64,000 nucleotides of DNA from Hordeum vulgare subsp. vulgare (Eukaryota > Streptophyta > Magnoliopsida > Poales > Poaceae): NCBI RefSeq assembly GCF_904849725.1, contig NC_058521.1:348438138-348502137 (forward strand). Direction: 5' to 3'. Position numbers and translations under genes: made by a program. Position 1 is the stretch's first letter. Every line of letters starts with the position of its first letter. Of the stretch, positions 1 through 13,012 are shown piece after piece. Under the pieces are notes generated by a model. It ran no database searches, was not told the DNA's origin, and saw only the letters and a program-made list of their open reading frames with translations.

Positions 1-3000
1 TCTCCTCCTTCTTCTCCTTCTTCTTATCCTTCTTCTTCTCTTCTTCTTCTTCTCTTCTTCTTCTTCTTCCTTTCATTTTTCCTCTTTCTTCTCCTATTGT
101 CCCCTTCTTCGGGCCAAATTAGCTAAGAATGCCTTTTTGGAGCTAATTATGTCATTTAGGTGGAAGCCTAGATAACTATAGGTCATTTCGGAGCTAACTT
201 GGGTAAAATAGGTCATTCCGGAGCAAACTATGCTTATTAAGCCATTTTGGATCTAGCTAAGCTAATTATAGGCCATTCAATACCTAAGTTAGGGGGAATA
301 GGTCATCTTGCAGCTACGTAAGCCTTATTATGTCGTTTAGGTGAGAACTTAGCTAACTATAGGTCATTTGTTTTATTAAATAGGTCATTTTGGAGCTAAC
401 TAAGCTAATTATGTCTTTTAGGTGGAATCCTAGCTAACTATAGGTCGTTTCGGAGCTCACTTGGGTTAAATATGTCATTTTGGAGCTAACTTGCTTATTA
501 AGCCATATTGGAGCTAAATTGGCTAATTATATCATTTAGGTGGAAGCCAAGCTAAGTATATAATATTCATGAGCTAACCAAGGTTCTTATGCCATTTTGA
601 GCTTATTATTTCATTTTTAACTAAATTGGTCATTTTAATGAGCTAACCAAGGTTCTTATGATGTTTTCACCTAACTAAGCTAATTATGTTATTTTGGAAG
701 AAAATTAGCCAATTTAGTCTTTCTTGGATGAGTCTAAGCTACGTAGAAGAAGAGAAAGAGAAGAAGCAAGAAGTGAAGAAGAAGTAAAAGAAGGAGGAGG
801 AGGAGGAGGAGGAGAAGGAGAAGGAAGAGGAGAAGAAGAAGAAAAGAAGAAGAAAATAAGAAGGAGAAGGAGGAAGAAGAAGGAGAAGGAGGAGCTCCTT
901 CTCCTTCTTCTCCCCTTTCTTCTCCTTCTTCTTATCCTTTTTCTTCTCTTCTTCTTCTTATCTTCTTCTTCTTCCTTCCCTTCATTTTTCCTCTTTCTTC
1001 TCCTCTTGTCCCCTTCTTTGGGCCAAATTAGCTAAGAATGCCTTTTTGGAGCTAATTATGTCATTTAGGTGGAAGCCTAGATAACTATAGGTCATTTCGG
1101 AGCTAACTTGGGTAAAATAGGTTATTCCGAAGCAAACTATGCTTATTAAGCCATTTTAGATCTAGCTAAGCTAATTATAGGCCATTCAATACCTAAGTTA
1201 GGGGGAATAGGTCATCTTGCAGCTAAGTAAGCCTTATTATGTCTTTTAGGTGAGAACTTAGCTAACTATAGGTCATTTTTTATTAAATAGGTCATTTTGG
1301 AGCTAACTATGCTAATTATGTCATTTAGGTTGAATCCTAGCTAATTATAGGTCGTTTCGGAGCTCACGTGGGTTAAATATGTCATTTTGGAGCTAACTAT
1401 GCTTATTAAGCCATATTGGAGCTAAATTGGCTAATTATATCATTTAGGTGGAAGCCAAGCTAAGTATATAATATTCACGAGCTAACCAAGGTTCTTATGC
1501 CATTTTGAGCTCATTATTTCATTTTTTAGCTGAATTGGTCATTTTAATGAGCTAAACAAGGTTCTTATGATGTTTTCACCTAACTAAGCTAATTATGTTA
1601 TTTTGGAGGATAATTAGCCAATTTAGTCTTTCTTCGATGAGTCTAAGCTACGTAGAAGATGAGAAATAGAAGAAGCAAGAAGAGAAGAAGAAGTAAAAGG
1701 AGGAGGAGGAGGAGGAGGAGCAGAAGGAGAAGGAAGAGGATAAAAGAAGAAAATAAGAAGGAGAAGGAGAAGGAGGAAGAAGGAGGAAGAAGAAGGAGAA
1801 GGAGGAGCTCCTTCTCCTTCTTCTCCTCTTTCTTCTCCTTCTTCTTATCCTTCTTCTTCTCTTCTTCTTCTTCTCTTCTTCTTCTTCCTTCCTTTCATTT
1901 TTCCTCTTTCTTCTCCTCTTGTCCCCTTCTTCGGGCCAAATTAGCTAAGAATGCCTTTTTGGAGCTAATTATGTCATTTAGGTCGAAGCCTAGATAACTA
2001 TAGGTCATTTCGGAGCTAACTTGGGTAAAATAGGTCATTCCGGAGCAAACTATGCTTATTAAGCCATTTTGGATCTAGCTAAGCTAATTATAGGCCATTT
2101 AATACCTAAGTTAGGGGGAATAGGTCATCTTGCAGGTACGTAAGCCTTATTATGTCATTTAGGTGAGAACTTAGCTAATTATAGGTCATTTTTTTATTAA
2201 ATAGGTCATTTTGGAGCTAACTAAGCTAATTATGTCATTTAGGTGGAATCCTAGCTAACTATAGGTCGTTTCGGAGCTCACTTGGGTTAAATATGTCTTT
2301 TGGGAGCTAACTATGCTTATTAAGCCATATTGGAGCTAAATTGGCTAATTATATCATTTAGGTGGAAGCCAAGCTAAGTATATAATATTCATGAGCTAAC
2401 CAAGGTTCTTATGCCATTTTGAGCTTATTATTTCATTTTTTAGCTAAATTGGTCATTTTAATGAGCTAACCAAGGTTCTTATGATGTTTTCACCTAACTA
2501 AGCTAATTATGTTATTTTGTAGGATAATTAGCCAATTTAGTCTTTCTTGGATGAGTCTAAGGTACGTAGAAGAAGAGAAAGAGAAGAAGCAAGAAGAGAA
2601 GAAGAAGTAAAAGAACGAGCAGGAGGAGGAGGAGGAGGAGAAGGAGAAGGGAGAGGAGAAGAAGAAGAAAAGAAGAAGAAAAGAAGATGGAGAAGGAGGA
2701 AGATGGAGGAAGAAGAAGGAGAAGGAGGAGATCCTTCTCCTTCTTCTCCTCTTTCTTCTCCTTCTTCTTATCCTTCTTATTCTCTTCTTCTTCTTCTCTT
2801 CTTCTTCTTCTTCCTTTCATTTTTCCTCTTTCTTCTCCTCTTGTCCCCTTCTTCGGGCCAAATTAGCTAAGAATGCCTTTTTGGAGCTAATTATGTCATT
2901 TAGGTGGAAGCCTAGATAACTATAGGTTATTTCGGAGCTAACTTGGGTAAAATAGGTCATTCCGGAGCAAACTATGCTTATTAAGCCATTTTGGATCTAG

Positions 3001-5838
3001 CTAAGCTAATTATAGGCCATTTAATACCTAAGTTAGGGGGAATAGGTCATCTTGCAGCTACGTAAGCCTTATTATGTCATTTAGGTGAGAACTTAGCTAA
3101 CTATAGGTCATTGTTTTATTAAATATGTCATTTTGGAGCTAACTAAGCTAATTATGTCATTTAGGTGGAATCCTAGCTAACTATAGGTCGTTTCGGAGCT
3201 CACTTGGGTTAAATATGTCTTTTGGGAGCTAATTATGCTTATTAAGCCATATTGGAGCTAAATTGGCTAATTATATCATTTAGGTGGAAGCCAAGCTAAG
3301 TATATAATATTCATGAGCTAACCAAGGTTCTTATGCCATTTTGAGCTTATTATTTCATTTTTTAGCTAAATTGGTCATTTTAATGAGCTAACCAAGGTTC
3401 TTATGATGTTTTCACCTAACTAAGCTAATTATGTTATTTTGTAGGATAATTAGCCAATTTAGTCTTTCTTGGATGAGTCTAAGGTACGTAGAAGAAGAGA
3501 AAGAGAAGAAGAAGTAAAAGAAGGAGCAGGAGGAGGAGGAGGAGGAGAAGGAGAAGGGAGAGGAGAAGAAGAAGAAAAGAAGAAGAAAAGAAGATGGAGA
3601 AGGAGGAAGATGGAGGAAGAAGAAGGAGAAGGAGGAGATCCTTCTCCTTCTTCTCCTCTTTCTTCTCCTTCTTCTTATCCTTCTTCTTCTCTTCGTCTTC
3701 TTCTCTTCTTCTTCTTCCTTTCATTTTTCCTCTTTCTTCTCCTCTTGTCCCCTTCTTCGGGCCAAATTAGCTAAGAATGCCTTTTTCGAGCTAATTATGT
3801 CATTTAGGTGGAAGCCTAGATAACTATAGGTCATTTCGGAGCTAACTTGGGTAAAATAGGTCATTCCGGAGCAAACTATGCTTATTAAGCCATTTTGGAT
3901 CTAGCTAAGCTAATTAGAGGCCATTCAATACCTAAGTTAGGGGGAATAGCTCATCTTGCAGCTACGTATGCCTTATTATGTCATTTAGGTGAGAACTTAG
4001 TTAACTATAGGTCATTTTTTTATTAAATAGGTCATTTTGGAGCTAACTAAGCTAATTATGTCATTTAGGTGGAATCCTAGCTAACTATAGGTCGTTTCGG
4101 AGCTCGCTTGGGTTAAATATGTCATTTTGGAGCTAACTATGCTTATTAAGCCATATTGGAGCTAAATTGGCTAATTATATCATTTAGGTGGAAGCCAAGC
4201 TAAGTATATAATATTCATGAGCTAACCAAGGTTCTTATGCCATTTTGAGCTTATTATTTCATTTTTTAGCTAAATTGGTCATTTTAATGAGCTAACCAAG
4301 GTTCTTATGATGTTTTCACCTAACTAAGCTAATTATGTTATTTTGTAGGATAATTAGCCAATTTAGTCTTTCTTGGATGAGTCTAAGGTACGTAGAAGAA
4401 GAGAAAGAGAAGAATCAAGAAGAGAAGAAGAAGTAAAAGAAGGAGGAGGAGGAGGAGGAGGATGAGGAGAAGGAGAAGGAAGAGGAGAAGAAGAAGAAAA
4501 GAAGAAGAAAAGAAGAAGGAGAAGGAGGAAGATGGAGTAAGAAGAAGGAGAAGGAGGAGCTCCTTCTCCTTCTCCTCTTTCTTCTCCTTCTTCTTATCCT
4601 TCTTCTTCTCTTTATCTTCTTCTCTTCTTCTTCTTCTTCCTTTCATTTTTCCTCTTTCTTCTCCTCTTGTCCCCTTCTTCGGGCCAAATTAGCTAAGAAT
4701 GCCTTTTTGGAGCTAATTATGTCATTTAGGTGGAAACCTAGATAACTATAGGTCATTTCGGAGCTAACTTGGGTAAAATAGGTCATTCCAGAGCAAACTA
4801 TACTTATTAAGCCATTTTGGATCTAGCTAAGCTAATTATAGGCCATTCAATACCTAAGTTAGGGGGAATAGGTCATCTTGCAGCTACGTAAGCCTTATTA
4901 TGTCATTTAGGTGAGAACTTAGCTAACTATAGGTCATTTTTTTATTAAATAGGTCATTTTGGAGCTAACTAAGCTAATTATGTCATTTAGGTGGAATCCT
5001 AGCTAACTATAGGTCGTTTCGGAGCTCACTTGGGTTAAATATGTCATTTTGGAGCTAACTATGCTTATTAAGCCATATTGGAGCTAAATTGGCTAATTAT
5101 ATCATTTAGGTGGAAGCCAAGCTAGGTATATAATATTCATGAGCTAACCAAGGTTCTTATGCCATTTTGAGCTTATTATTTCATTTTTAGCTAAATTGGT
5201 CATTTTAATGAGCTAACCAAGGTTCTTATGATGTTTTCACCTAACTAAGCTAATTATGTTATTTTGGAGGAGAATTAGCCAATTTAGTCTTTCTTGGATG
5301 AGTCTAAGTTACGTAGAAGAAGAGAAAGACAATAAGCAAGAAGAGAAGAAGAAGTAAAAGAAGGAGGAGGAGGAGGTGGAGGAGAAGGAGAAGGAAGAGG
5401 AGAAGAAGAAGAAAAGAAGAAGGAGAAGGAGAAGGAGGAAGAAGAAGGAGAAGGATGAGCTCCTTCTCCTTCTTCTCCTCTTTCTTCTCCTTCTTCTTAT
5501 CCTTCTTCTTCTCTTCTTCTTCTTCTCTTCTTTTTCCTTCCTTCCTTTCATTTTTCCTCTTTCTTCTCCTCTTGTCCCCTTATTCGGGCTAAATTAGCTA
5601 AGAATGCCTTTTTGGAGCTAATTATGTCATTCAGGTGGAAGTCTAGATAACTATAGGTGATTTCGGAGCTAACTTGGGTAAAATAGGTCATTTCGGAGCA
5701 AACTATGCTTATTGAGCCATTTTGGTTCTAGCTAAGCTAATTATTGGCCATTTAATACCTAAGTTAGGGGGAATAGGTCATCTTCGAGCTACCTAAGCCT
5801 TATTATGTCATTTAGGAGAGAACTTAGCTAAGTATATG
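1..5838. repeat. Higher-order tandem repeat, about 6.7 copies of a ~915 bp unit
   Basis: The anchor GATGAGTCTAAG recurs at 727, 1636 (variant upstream base), 2550, 3472, 4376 and 5297, giving periods of 909, 914, 922, 904 and 921 bp. The window starts inside a unit, in the pyrimidine tract, and the last unit stops after about 540 bp near 5838. Most of each unit is built from ~30 bp monomers with a consensus close to GTCATTT-GGAGCTAACT followed by GCTAATTATAG, so this is a two-level repeat. Neighbouring units differ by only a few per cent by eye. It lies 3' of the CACTA accessory gene (minus strand) and no CACTA end is visible on its left, so I infer it is internal to the CACTA element; that is not proven. 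Confidence 0.93.
738..5565. repeat. Six purine/pyrimidine inverted-repeat blocks, one per tandem unit
   Basis: Each ~915 bp unit contains 110-170 bp of nearly pure purine (GAA/GGA) followed at once by 110-150 bp of nearly pure pyrimidine (CTT/CCT). The blocks lie at about 738-1000, 1650-1910, 2560-2835, 3482-3740, 4386-4660 and 5307-5565. The centre is a short palindrome, GGAGCTCC in most units (for example 892-899) and GGAGATCC in the third and fourth. The two arms are imperfect reverse complements, so a single strand could fold into a long hairpin and the duplex could form triplex DNA. Lys/Glu/Arg-rich then Leu/Ser/Phe-rich translations across these blocks are artefacts of the base composition. 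Confidence 0.85.
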
Positions 5839-8243
5839 TAATTTATATTAAAACACTAGAAATAACATACCATTATCGTCATCACGGCGGTAAAGCACGG
5901 TGGCTCTGGCTTGTTTCACCTGGAGAAGGCTGCCCTGGAGAAGGCTCGACTGTAGAAGGGTCGTGCGATGCGCTTCGAGAGATATTCTGCACCAAACATC
6001 GTTTGCAATGTGTCGTTAGCATGAGGACACTCTTAAGATAAACTGCACTGAAATGAAACTCACCGTCCCCGCCATGTTAATGACTGGCATCAGCGGAGGG
6101 ACTTGGCCGCTCTTCTTGCACATAGACTGTACATTTGGTTTCGACAAGTCAAACTTTTTATTTATTAATGGAACGGACATTAAAATGCAAGATTTGAGAT
6201 AACATGAAGAAGAAACTTACCACGGAGAGCTCGTATATGGCCCTGTTAGACGCATCATTTTGTGTCCTCTCCGCCTCCACCAATACAGTCGTCCTCTCCT
6301 CCAGCTCCCTCATCTCCTTATCCTTCTCCGCCATAGCCGCCTGCATTACCTCTCTCTCTTTCTGAATAGCAGCCTGCAACACAACTCATTGTTAGCATTG
6401 TAATCATATTGGTTCCAACGCACAACATAATGCGGAAAGATAGTTGAGTCCATTAAACTAACCTCGATGGCGAGCTCGACTGGCCGTGGACGAGGTGTTA
6501 TCTCCGGACAGGATCTCGTTTGGTGTGCCTTTATCTGCCGGAGAGTGCTAGGACAACTATAAGGCCGTCTCCAATGGCAATCGAGCCATGGGGCCTCCTG
6601 TTGCGAGCTATCATCACCAGCTCTGGATCAATAGGCCCCTCGCTCGGGTTAAAGTCCTCCCCTTTCCTCGCCTTCCTGTGATCTCTGTACTTCACGAGCT
6701 TGTGGTGGCAGGAGATGTTGGTGAAGTTTTCTGGATGCTCGTGGTCAGACTCAGAGAATGCCTTGACCTTCTTGTACGAGGCAGTATGGGCCATCGCATA
6801 CATGTCGTACATCTGTGGCACCTCCATCTTATTGTGACGCGCCTAAAAGAGAGAGAGAGAGGAAAATTGTGTTAGTAAAGGGCTCAAGATAGCATTAAGA
6901 ATGAATTGCATGAGGCATGAAGCAAACCACATACACAGTTCTCGCCAAATTGGATTAAGTTGACACTCCCTTGATGGTGTGGCACACAACCCATTTTGCC
7001 ACGCCTCTCCTTGGCGTTGTTGTGGCTGGCCTCCCACGTTTCGGAGCACCACAAATCCACCAAGGCCTCCCAACAATCCATCTTATCCACACACCATCTC
7101 GGGGGCACCTAATTTAATAAAGAGAAATTTGAGCACGTAAGAACCAAATCAAGGAAACTAACTACAAAGCCTTAATAATTTGTAATTAGATTCATGTAAT
7201 GCTCCTTCTCCATCTTAGAATCACAACACTTCGCCTTGTCCTTCCTAATACGCCGTGTGGCATAGTAGTCTCGAACAGCCTGCACCCGAGCCTTGTGCCG
7301 AATGTTTTGAAGTAGGCGACAACATTCGGTTTCGATAACCTTCGCCGCGTCCTCCTCGTATCCCTCCTCACACCTGTGGTAGGTCTACAAACGAGACAAC
7401 ACCGATTAGTACAATAACTAGCTATGGTTGATTTTATAATTGTGTGAAGGAGAAATTACCTAGAACTGTCGGATCACCATGTCGGCCCTCGTGTGGCACA
7501 AAACACCATCGATCTCCACCTCCGGCGGGGCCGGGGCAACCAACTAATGCTCCCAGGTCATTCCTACCTCTCGCTCCCGACCGGGCAACGCAACAAACCC
7601 TGGGAAGTTTTTACGGCAAAGCTCACCAATGACGCTGTTGGGCTTGCGGACACCCTTGGCAACAATCCAACACCTACGGTATGACAAATTAAAGCCAAAG
7701 CATTAGATATTTGAGAAAACGGGAAGGCAAAAGCTTAAATAAGAGTAAATTAACTTACTTGTCCCCATTTGGCCTAATCGACCACCACTGCTCGTGGGTC
7801 GCCGACACGAGTGGGAGCCGCGAACTACCACGCTGGTAGATGGTAGCCCCCTCACCCAGCTCCTCGTCGTTACCAGCATGGCCACTTGGCTCAGCCCAGG
7901 TATCCCAGTGGGTCTCTGGGGACGTACCCGCATCCCTGCTTTGCTCGGGAGTCACCTGGAACGAAGCCTCTGGGACACAAGTCTCGTGGGTCGAAGGCTT
8001 GTCGACCTGAGGCTCGTCGACCCGAGGCTCGTGAACCGGAGACCATGTAGCCTCCACCTTAGACGAATCCATCCTAGAAGTCATGTGCTCAGGTGAATCA
8101 GCTTGGGGTGGTGGCGGGGACCGTGTAGCCTCCACCTCAAAAGGCGTGGCAGCCACCGCCCTACCTCTCCCGCGTCCACGTGTACCTATAATACAACATA
8201 AATACCAACATGAGTAATAAAATGTATATAAATACCAATATGC

Positions 8244-11200
8244 TGTCACGCCCAAGATGCGACCCTATCCTCAATTTGGCACGAGGGCCTCGTCAGGGAT
8301 AGAAGCGCATCTCGTCGTGTCGCACGAATGGATATCGTTACAAGTACATGTACTGAAAAGAAGAGATACATAGAATTGGCTTACACTTGCCACAAGCTAC
8401 ATCAGAGTCACTTCAGTACATTACATAATCATCAAGAGTAAGAGCAGGGACCGACTACGGACGAAAACAAACGGCAAAAGAAGAACGATGTCCATCCTTG
8501 CTATCCCAGGTTGCCGGCCTGGGACCCATCCTAGATCGATGAAGAAGAAGAAGAAGCAACTTCAAATGAACAATCAACACGCTCGCGTCAAGTAACCTTT
8601 ACATGTACCTGCAACTGGTGTTGTAGTAATCTATGAGCCACAGGGGACTCAACAATCTCATTTCCAAAGGTATCAAGACTAGCAAAGCTTATTAGGTGAG
8701 GCATGGTTAAGTGGTGACGTTGCAGCAGCGGCTAAGCATATGTATGAGATGGCTAACTTAAGAATACAAGAATAAAGAGGGGGAAGATCTACGCAAAACG
8801 GACATGAACTACTGATGACCAAATGAATGATCCTGAACACCTACCTACGTCAGACATAACCCCATCATGTCCTTGATCGGAGAAATTACTCACGAAAGAG
8901 ACAGTCACGGTTACGCACACAATTGGCATATTTTAATTAATTAACTTCGAGTTATCAAGAACGAGTGTTAAACAGACTTTCCACGTTGCCACATAACCGC
9001 GGGCACGGCTTTCCGAAAAGGTTTAACCCCGCAGGGGTGCTCCAACTAGTCCATCACAAATTACCACAAGCCGCATAGAAATCCTCTATCACGAAGCTCG
9101 CGATCTCGTCGGATTCCCTAGTGGAAAACCTCAACTCTGAGATTACCCAAAGCATCACCGGAATCCCGATGCACAAGATATTTCGTCAAATGTAAAACTA
9201 ATCCAGCAAGGCCGCCCGATGTGTCGACGATCCCGATAGGAGTCGCGTCCCTCGTTCTTAGGACACGGCGGATGGAAAAGCCTACAGATACCAAACCTCG
9301 AGTTGCCCCGTGGTGGCCCCGCAGTCTGTCCTTTTTGGACCAACACTCATGAGGAGCACTGGCCCGGGGGTTGATTAAATTATCCTCGGGGTCCAGAAAG
9401 TCCCTATGCAATTTATTAGGTGATTAGGCAAATGTAGTACCAAATTTGGGCCTTGCCAGACCAGCTTTAATCTAAAACGGATTATCAAGGGGGTCCCATA
9501 ACAACCCCGATCGTGTTAGGAGCGCTCAATTATGGAACATAACACCGGTAGCCGAAACTAAGGGGGCAAAGGTGGAACAAAACACCACGCTAGAAATGGG
9601 CCGAGCCTTCCACCTTTTACCAAGTATATAGGTGCATTAAATTAAATAGTATTTAATATGGTGATATAACAAGGAACCCATGCTTTCACATGGAAGCAAA
9701 GCACCTGCAACTAGCAACGCTATCAACGGGGTTAAGCAAGCAGTAACATAGCCAATCAGTGGTTTGCTAGGTCGAACAGGTTGAAGGTTAACATGGCATT
9801 GTTGAGAGGCTGCCATTTAACATGTGGTAGGCAACGAGACGTAATCGGTAGCATCAAAATAACTAGCATGGCAATGATAGTAATGGTATCTAGGGAAATG
9901 ATCATCTTGCCTGAGATCCCGCTTGGAAGAAGAATGCCTCCGTGAAGAAGACGAACCGACGTAGTCGAACGGGTCCTCACAATCCAGCACGCTGCGGAAC
10001 TCTATCGAGACGAAGCAAACCGGAAACACAAATCAACACACGGAATTCACCACGCGATGCACAACACATATGATGCATGAGCAGCTGAATATATGCAAGT
10101 CATGGCATGACAATTCACACAATCAAACACTACACATTAAGTGAAGTTCAATATGCAACAGGTTGCATATTGACGAAACTCCACATATGAGTTATTTAGT
10201 TCACTCCCGGTTATTTACACGGAAATATTAATGTTTTCAAACATGCAAGAGGTGAAGCAGAAATTAAATTACCTATCTAGACATTTTAAATGAGGTCAGA
10301 AATGACATATAGCACCTGCGGGGCGACCTCACATGTTAATTTACAATTCTGTCCAGATCTGAATTAATGCTTTTAATTAGCTGTTAAACAGCAAAACAAA
10401 TAGGTTCACGTGATTCTACGCGTCATTTCAAGCAATCTACACATAAAGAACATCTCCAACGGAGCTACGGGTCAAAAGATACAAGCACCGCAAGATATGA
10501 TGGTATGAATGCAAAATGTGTGCAACGACGGTCACGAGCACTTCAAAACGCACGAACAGCAAGAGATAATGAAACTACATGAGATTCTAAGAAAGTTACA
10601 TGTAGGACACGTTCAAATCGGAGCTACGGTTCAACAACTACGAGCAAAACAAGAAATCACTATAATCTGCCAAAATCAGCCACATAGCATTTTCTACATC
10701 CCACAACTACGAGCTACACAACTCCGATTTGCTCAAGCAAGGCATGGCACGAAAGAGGGCAATAAGCACTACTACAAACAACTAACAACAACTAGCATGG
10801 CAGCAAGGAACACTAGGAAAAGAAGTCTCAAAATGGCATCCCACTAACTATTTCAGACTTAGTGAAAATTACACCTCATGAAAGTGCAGTTTTCGATCTG
10901 AAGCAATATTGACAGCAGAAAAACCTATAGCTACAGGACTCCAAATGGCATGAAAATTTACAGCATGCTAGAAAAATGTAAGGGCTACAACTAACTCGAT
11001 TGGACCAACCTCAAAAGAGCTACAGATCACAAGATACAAGCAAGACAAGACAGCAACAAAATATAACAGAATTCCAGACTTAGAAATATTTCAGCTCCTC
11101 AAAATCAGCATATTTCTAGCAACTTGAGAGCAAGCAAAACACACCTAAACATGCATTTCTATTGCAACTAAAAATACCAGGGGCTAGACAAAACACCCAA

Positions 11201-13012
11201 GAACAAGTCCCTAGTTGACAACTCCGTCAAACGAAGGACGGAATAAATCCTACGAATTAAGCAAAAGGGCATCACGGCAAAATATCACGCGAACTAACTT
11301 ACTCAAAATCTAAAACTAATTGCATAGAAAAATCACTTGGATTTTTCTACCCCGAAAACATATAAAATATGTGGGGTTGCAACACAAAAATATTACCACA
11401 CATAAATGCGAGAAATTACCCTATACACGGAAAAATAAGCTAGCGGCAATCCCTACACGCAAAAATACCAATGACCGCTGTAACATTCATGGAAAAATGG
11501 TCCCTCAAACATGGACATTTCTAATACGGCATTCGGACTAACCGGACTTGCGCGAAAAAATAACACGGGACCAAGACAATAAAAACAACACAAATATCTA
11601 GGCATTCGGCATGCAAAACTACATCAAACAAATATGCAAGTTGCAAAAACAGATACTATGCGAAATTCTACACCAAATCCATATATAGATCACCTCGTTC
11701 CCACTTACGGGATATAAGTTACGGGAAAGTACTAATATCTAATGGGCCAGATCTACTACTAGGCCCAACACATCTAGCATAACAAAATAATAATAATAAA
11801 AAAACAAGCGCAGGGGGGATCTCACCTCGGTGGGCCTCGGGCCCATGAGGGGAGGCTCGTGGAGGCGGCTCTGGAGCTGGGCCTCGCGAGGCCTGGACGG
11901 CGTGGCCTGCTGGCGCTGGCGAGCGGACACGGCACAACGCCTTCGTCCTCCCGTGCTCAGCACGAGGCCATGGCGGCCGCTGCTGCTGGTGGCTCCAGGA
12001 GGGCTCGAACCGGCGAGGGTGAGAAGGGGAATCGGTGGGGGACGGCCGGATCTAGAGGGATCCCGGCACGGGAGACCCATTCCCAGCGGCGGCGCCGAGC
12101 TCCGGGCGGAGAACGGCGCGGATCTGGCGAGCTTAATGGCGGCAGGAAATGGAGTTGGGCGACGGGAGCTCCAGCAGGGACGCGGCGCTCCGGCGGCGGC
12201 CGGTGGCCGACGGGAGGCGGCGGGACTGAGTGGTAGGAGGAGCTGCGAGGCTCCCTGACGAGGGGCTGGCTGGCGGCGCAGGAGAGCACGGGGCACAGGA
12301 GGCGGCGACGGCGGCGGATGGGCCTCGCCCGCGCCCGGCGGCTGGTGGGAGGCTGAGGGGAGAGAGAGAGGGGGTGGAAGGCGGCTAGGGTTTGCACGGA
12401 TCTCGAGGTGGAGGAGGGGGCTGTCTAAAAAATATGATGGAGGGGGTATTTATAGGGAAAAGAGGGGATCGGTTAACCGGAATCGCGTTCCGGATCCAAC
12501 CGTGCGATCGGATTCAGACGATTCCGCACGCGGGAATGGGTACGTGGCCGTGTAGGGGGATATCCAGGGATGAGAGGGAGAACGGGCGGCGCGGCAATGA
12601 ATTTGAAAACACCAACAAACGTCCGACGAATCACGGAAGATGGTGCCGCTACGGTCAACCGTTCGGGTACCAGACGGACTCCGATCGCGACGAAACTCGA
12701 CAGGCGGCCTAGCTATATTAAAATAACACCGCACGTCAAATCTCAACCCGATCGGAGAAAGTTCTACGCACACTTTAAAAACAGGGTTTCGAACGATGTC
12801 GCGGACGCGTGCGGGTGCGGTCGCGCTCAAAACGGACAAGACGAGAACCGGCAACTAACAACGGATGCAAATTTGAAAACTGGTGGCAAGGGAGATGCCG
12901 ATGCAATGCTGATGATGTGCATGAAGCGATGATGATGCGACAAATGAAAATACCCACACGACGAAAACGAAAAGAAAGGGGAATCTTCTGGATCGTCGGC
13001 ATCGGGCTGTCA
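8244..13012 (-). mobile_element. Sukkula-type solo LTR (large retrotransposon derivative, LARD)
   Basis: On the minus strand the sequence starts TGACAGCCCGATGCC (from 13012) and ends GGGCGTGACA (8244), a TG...CA LTR of about 4.77 kb. The last bases, complement of 8245-8269, match the Sukkula LTR primer used for barley IRAP markers as I remember it, and the length fits the ~5 kb Sukkula LTR. There is no internal domain or second LTR, so it is a solo LTR. It sits inside the first intron of the CACTA accessory gene. Flanking pentamers are TATGC on the left and GATAA on the right, so no target-site duplication is evident. The body has no credible gene; 8270-11700 is AT-rich noncoding and 11780-12420 is GC-rich. 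Confidence 0.85.
12360..12454 (-). promoter_or_regulatory. Putative LTR promoter: TATA box, telo-box and CT-rich leader
   Basis: Within the Sukkula-type LTR the minus strand has TATAAATA at 12454-12447. About 55 bases downstream comes AAACCCTAG (12393-12385), a telo-box-like motif common near plant transcription starts, then a CT run (about 12371-12360) and a GC-rich leader. The arrangement fits RNA polymerase II initiation near 12420 reading leftward. Function is inferred from motif spacing only. Confidence 0.55.

Noticed and set aside
724..5597. Repeated Lys/Glu/Arg-rich and Leu/Ser/Phe-rich open frames on both strands
   Set aside because: They only translate the purine and pyrimidine tracts of the tandem repeat, often from non-ATG starts, and have no conserved protein character.
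1..5838. Regular repeats suggestive of a CRISPR array
   Set aside because: There are no unique spacers between constant repeats, the unit is ~915 bp with degenerate 30 bp monomers, and the context is a plant transposon.
5852..5865. CACTAGAAAT as the left end of the CACTA element
   Set aside because: It does not match the right terminus CACTACTGG, no TTTGCCGTC subterminal repeats follow, and its left flank is the tandem repeat and not Tat pol.
11739..12397. Long overlapping frames on both strands that look like a GC-rich gene first exon
   Set aside because: They lie in the leader of the Sukkula-type LTR, show only Ala/Pro/Arg-rich compositional sequence, and no downstream exon or domain follows.
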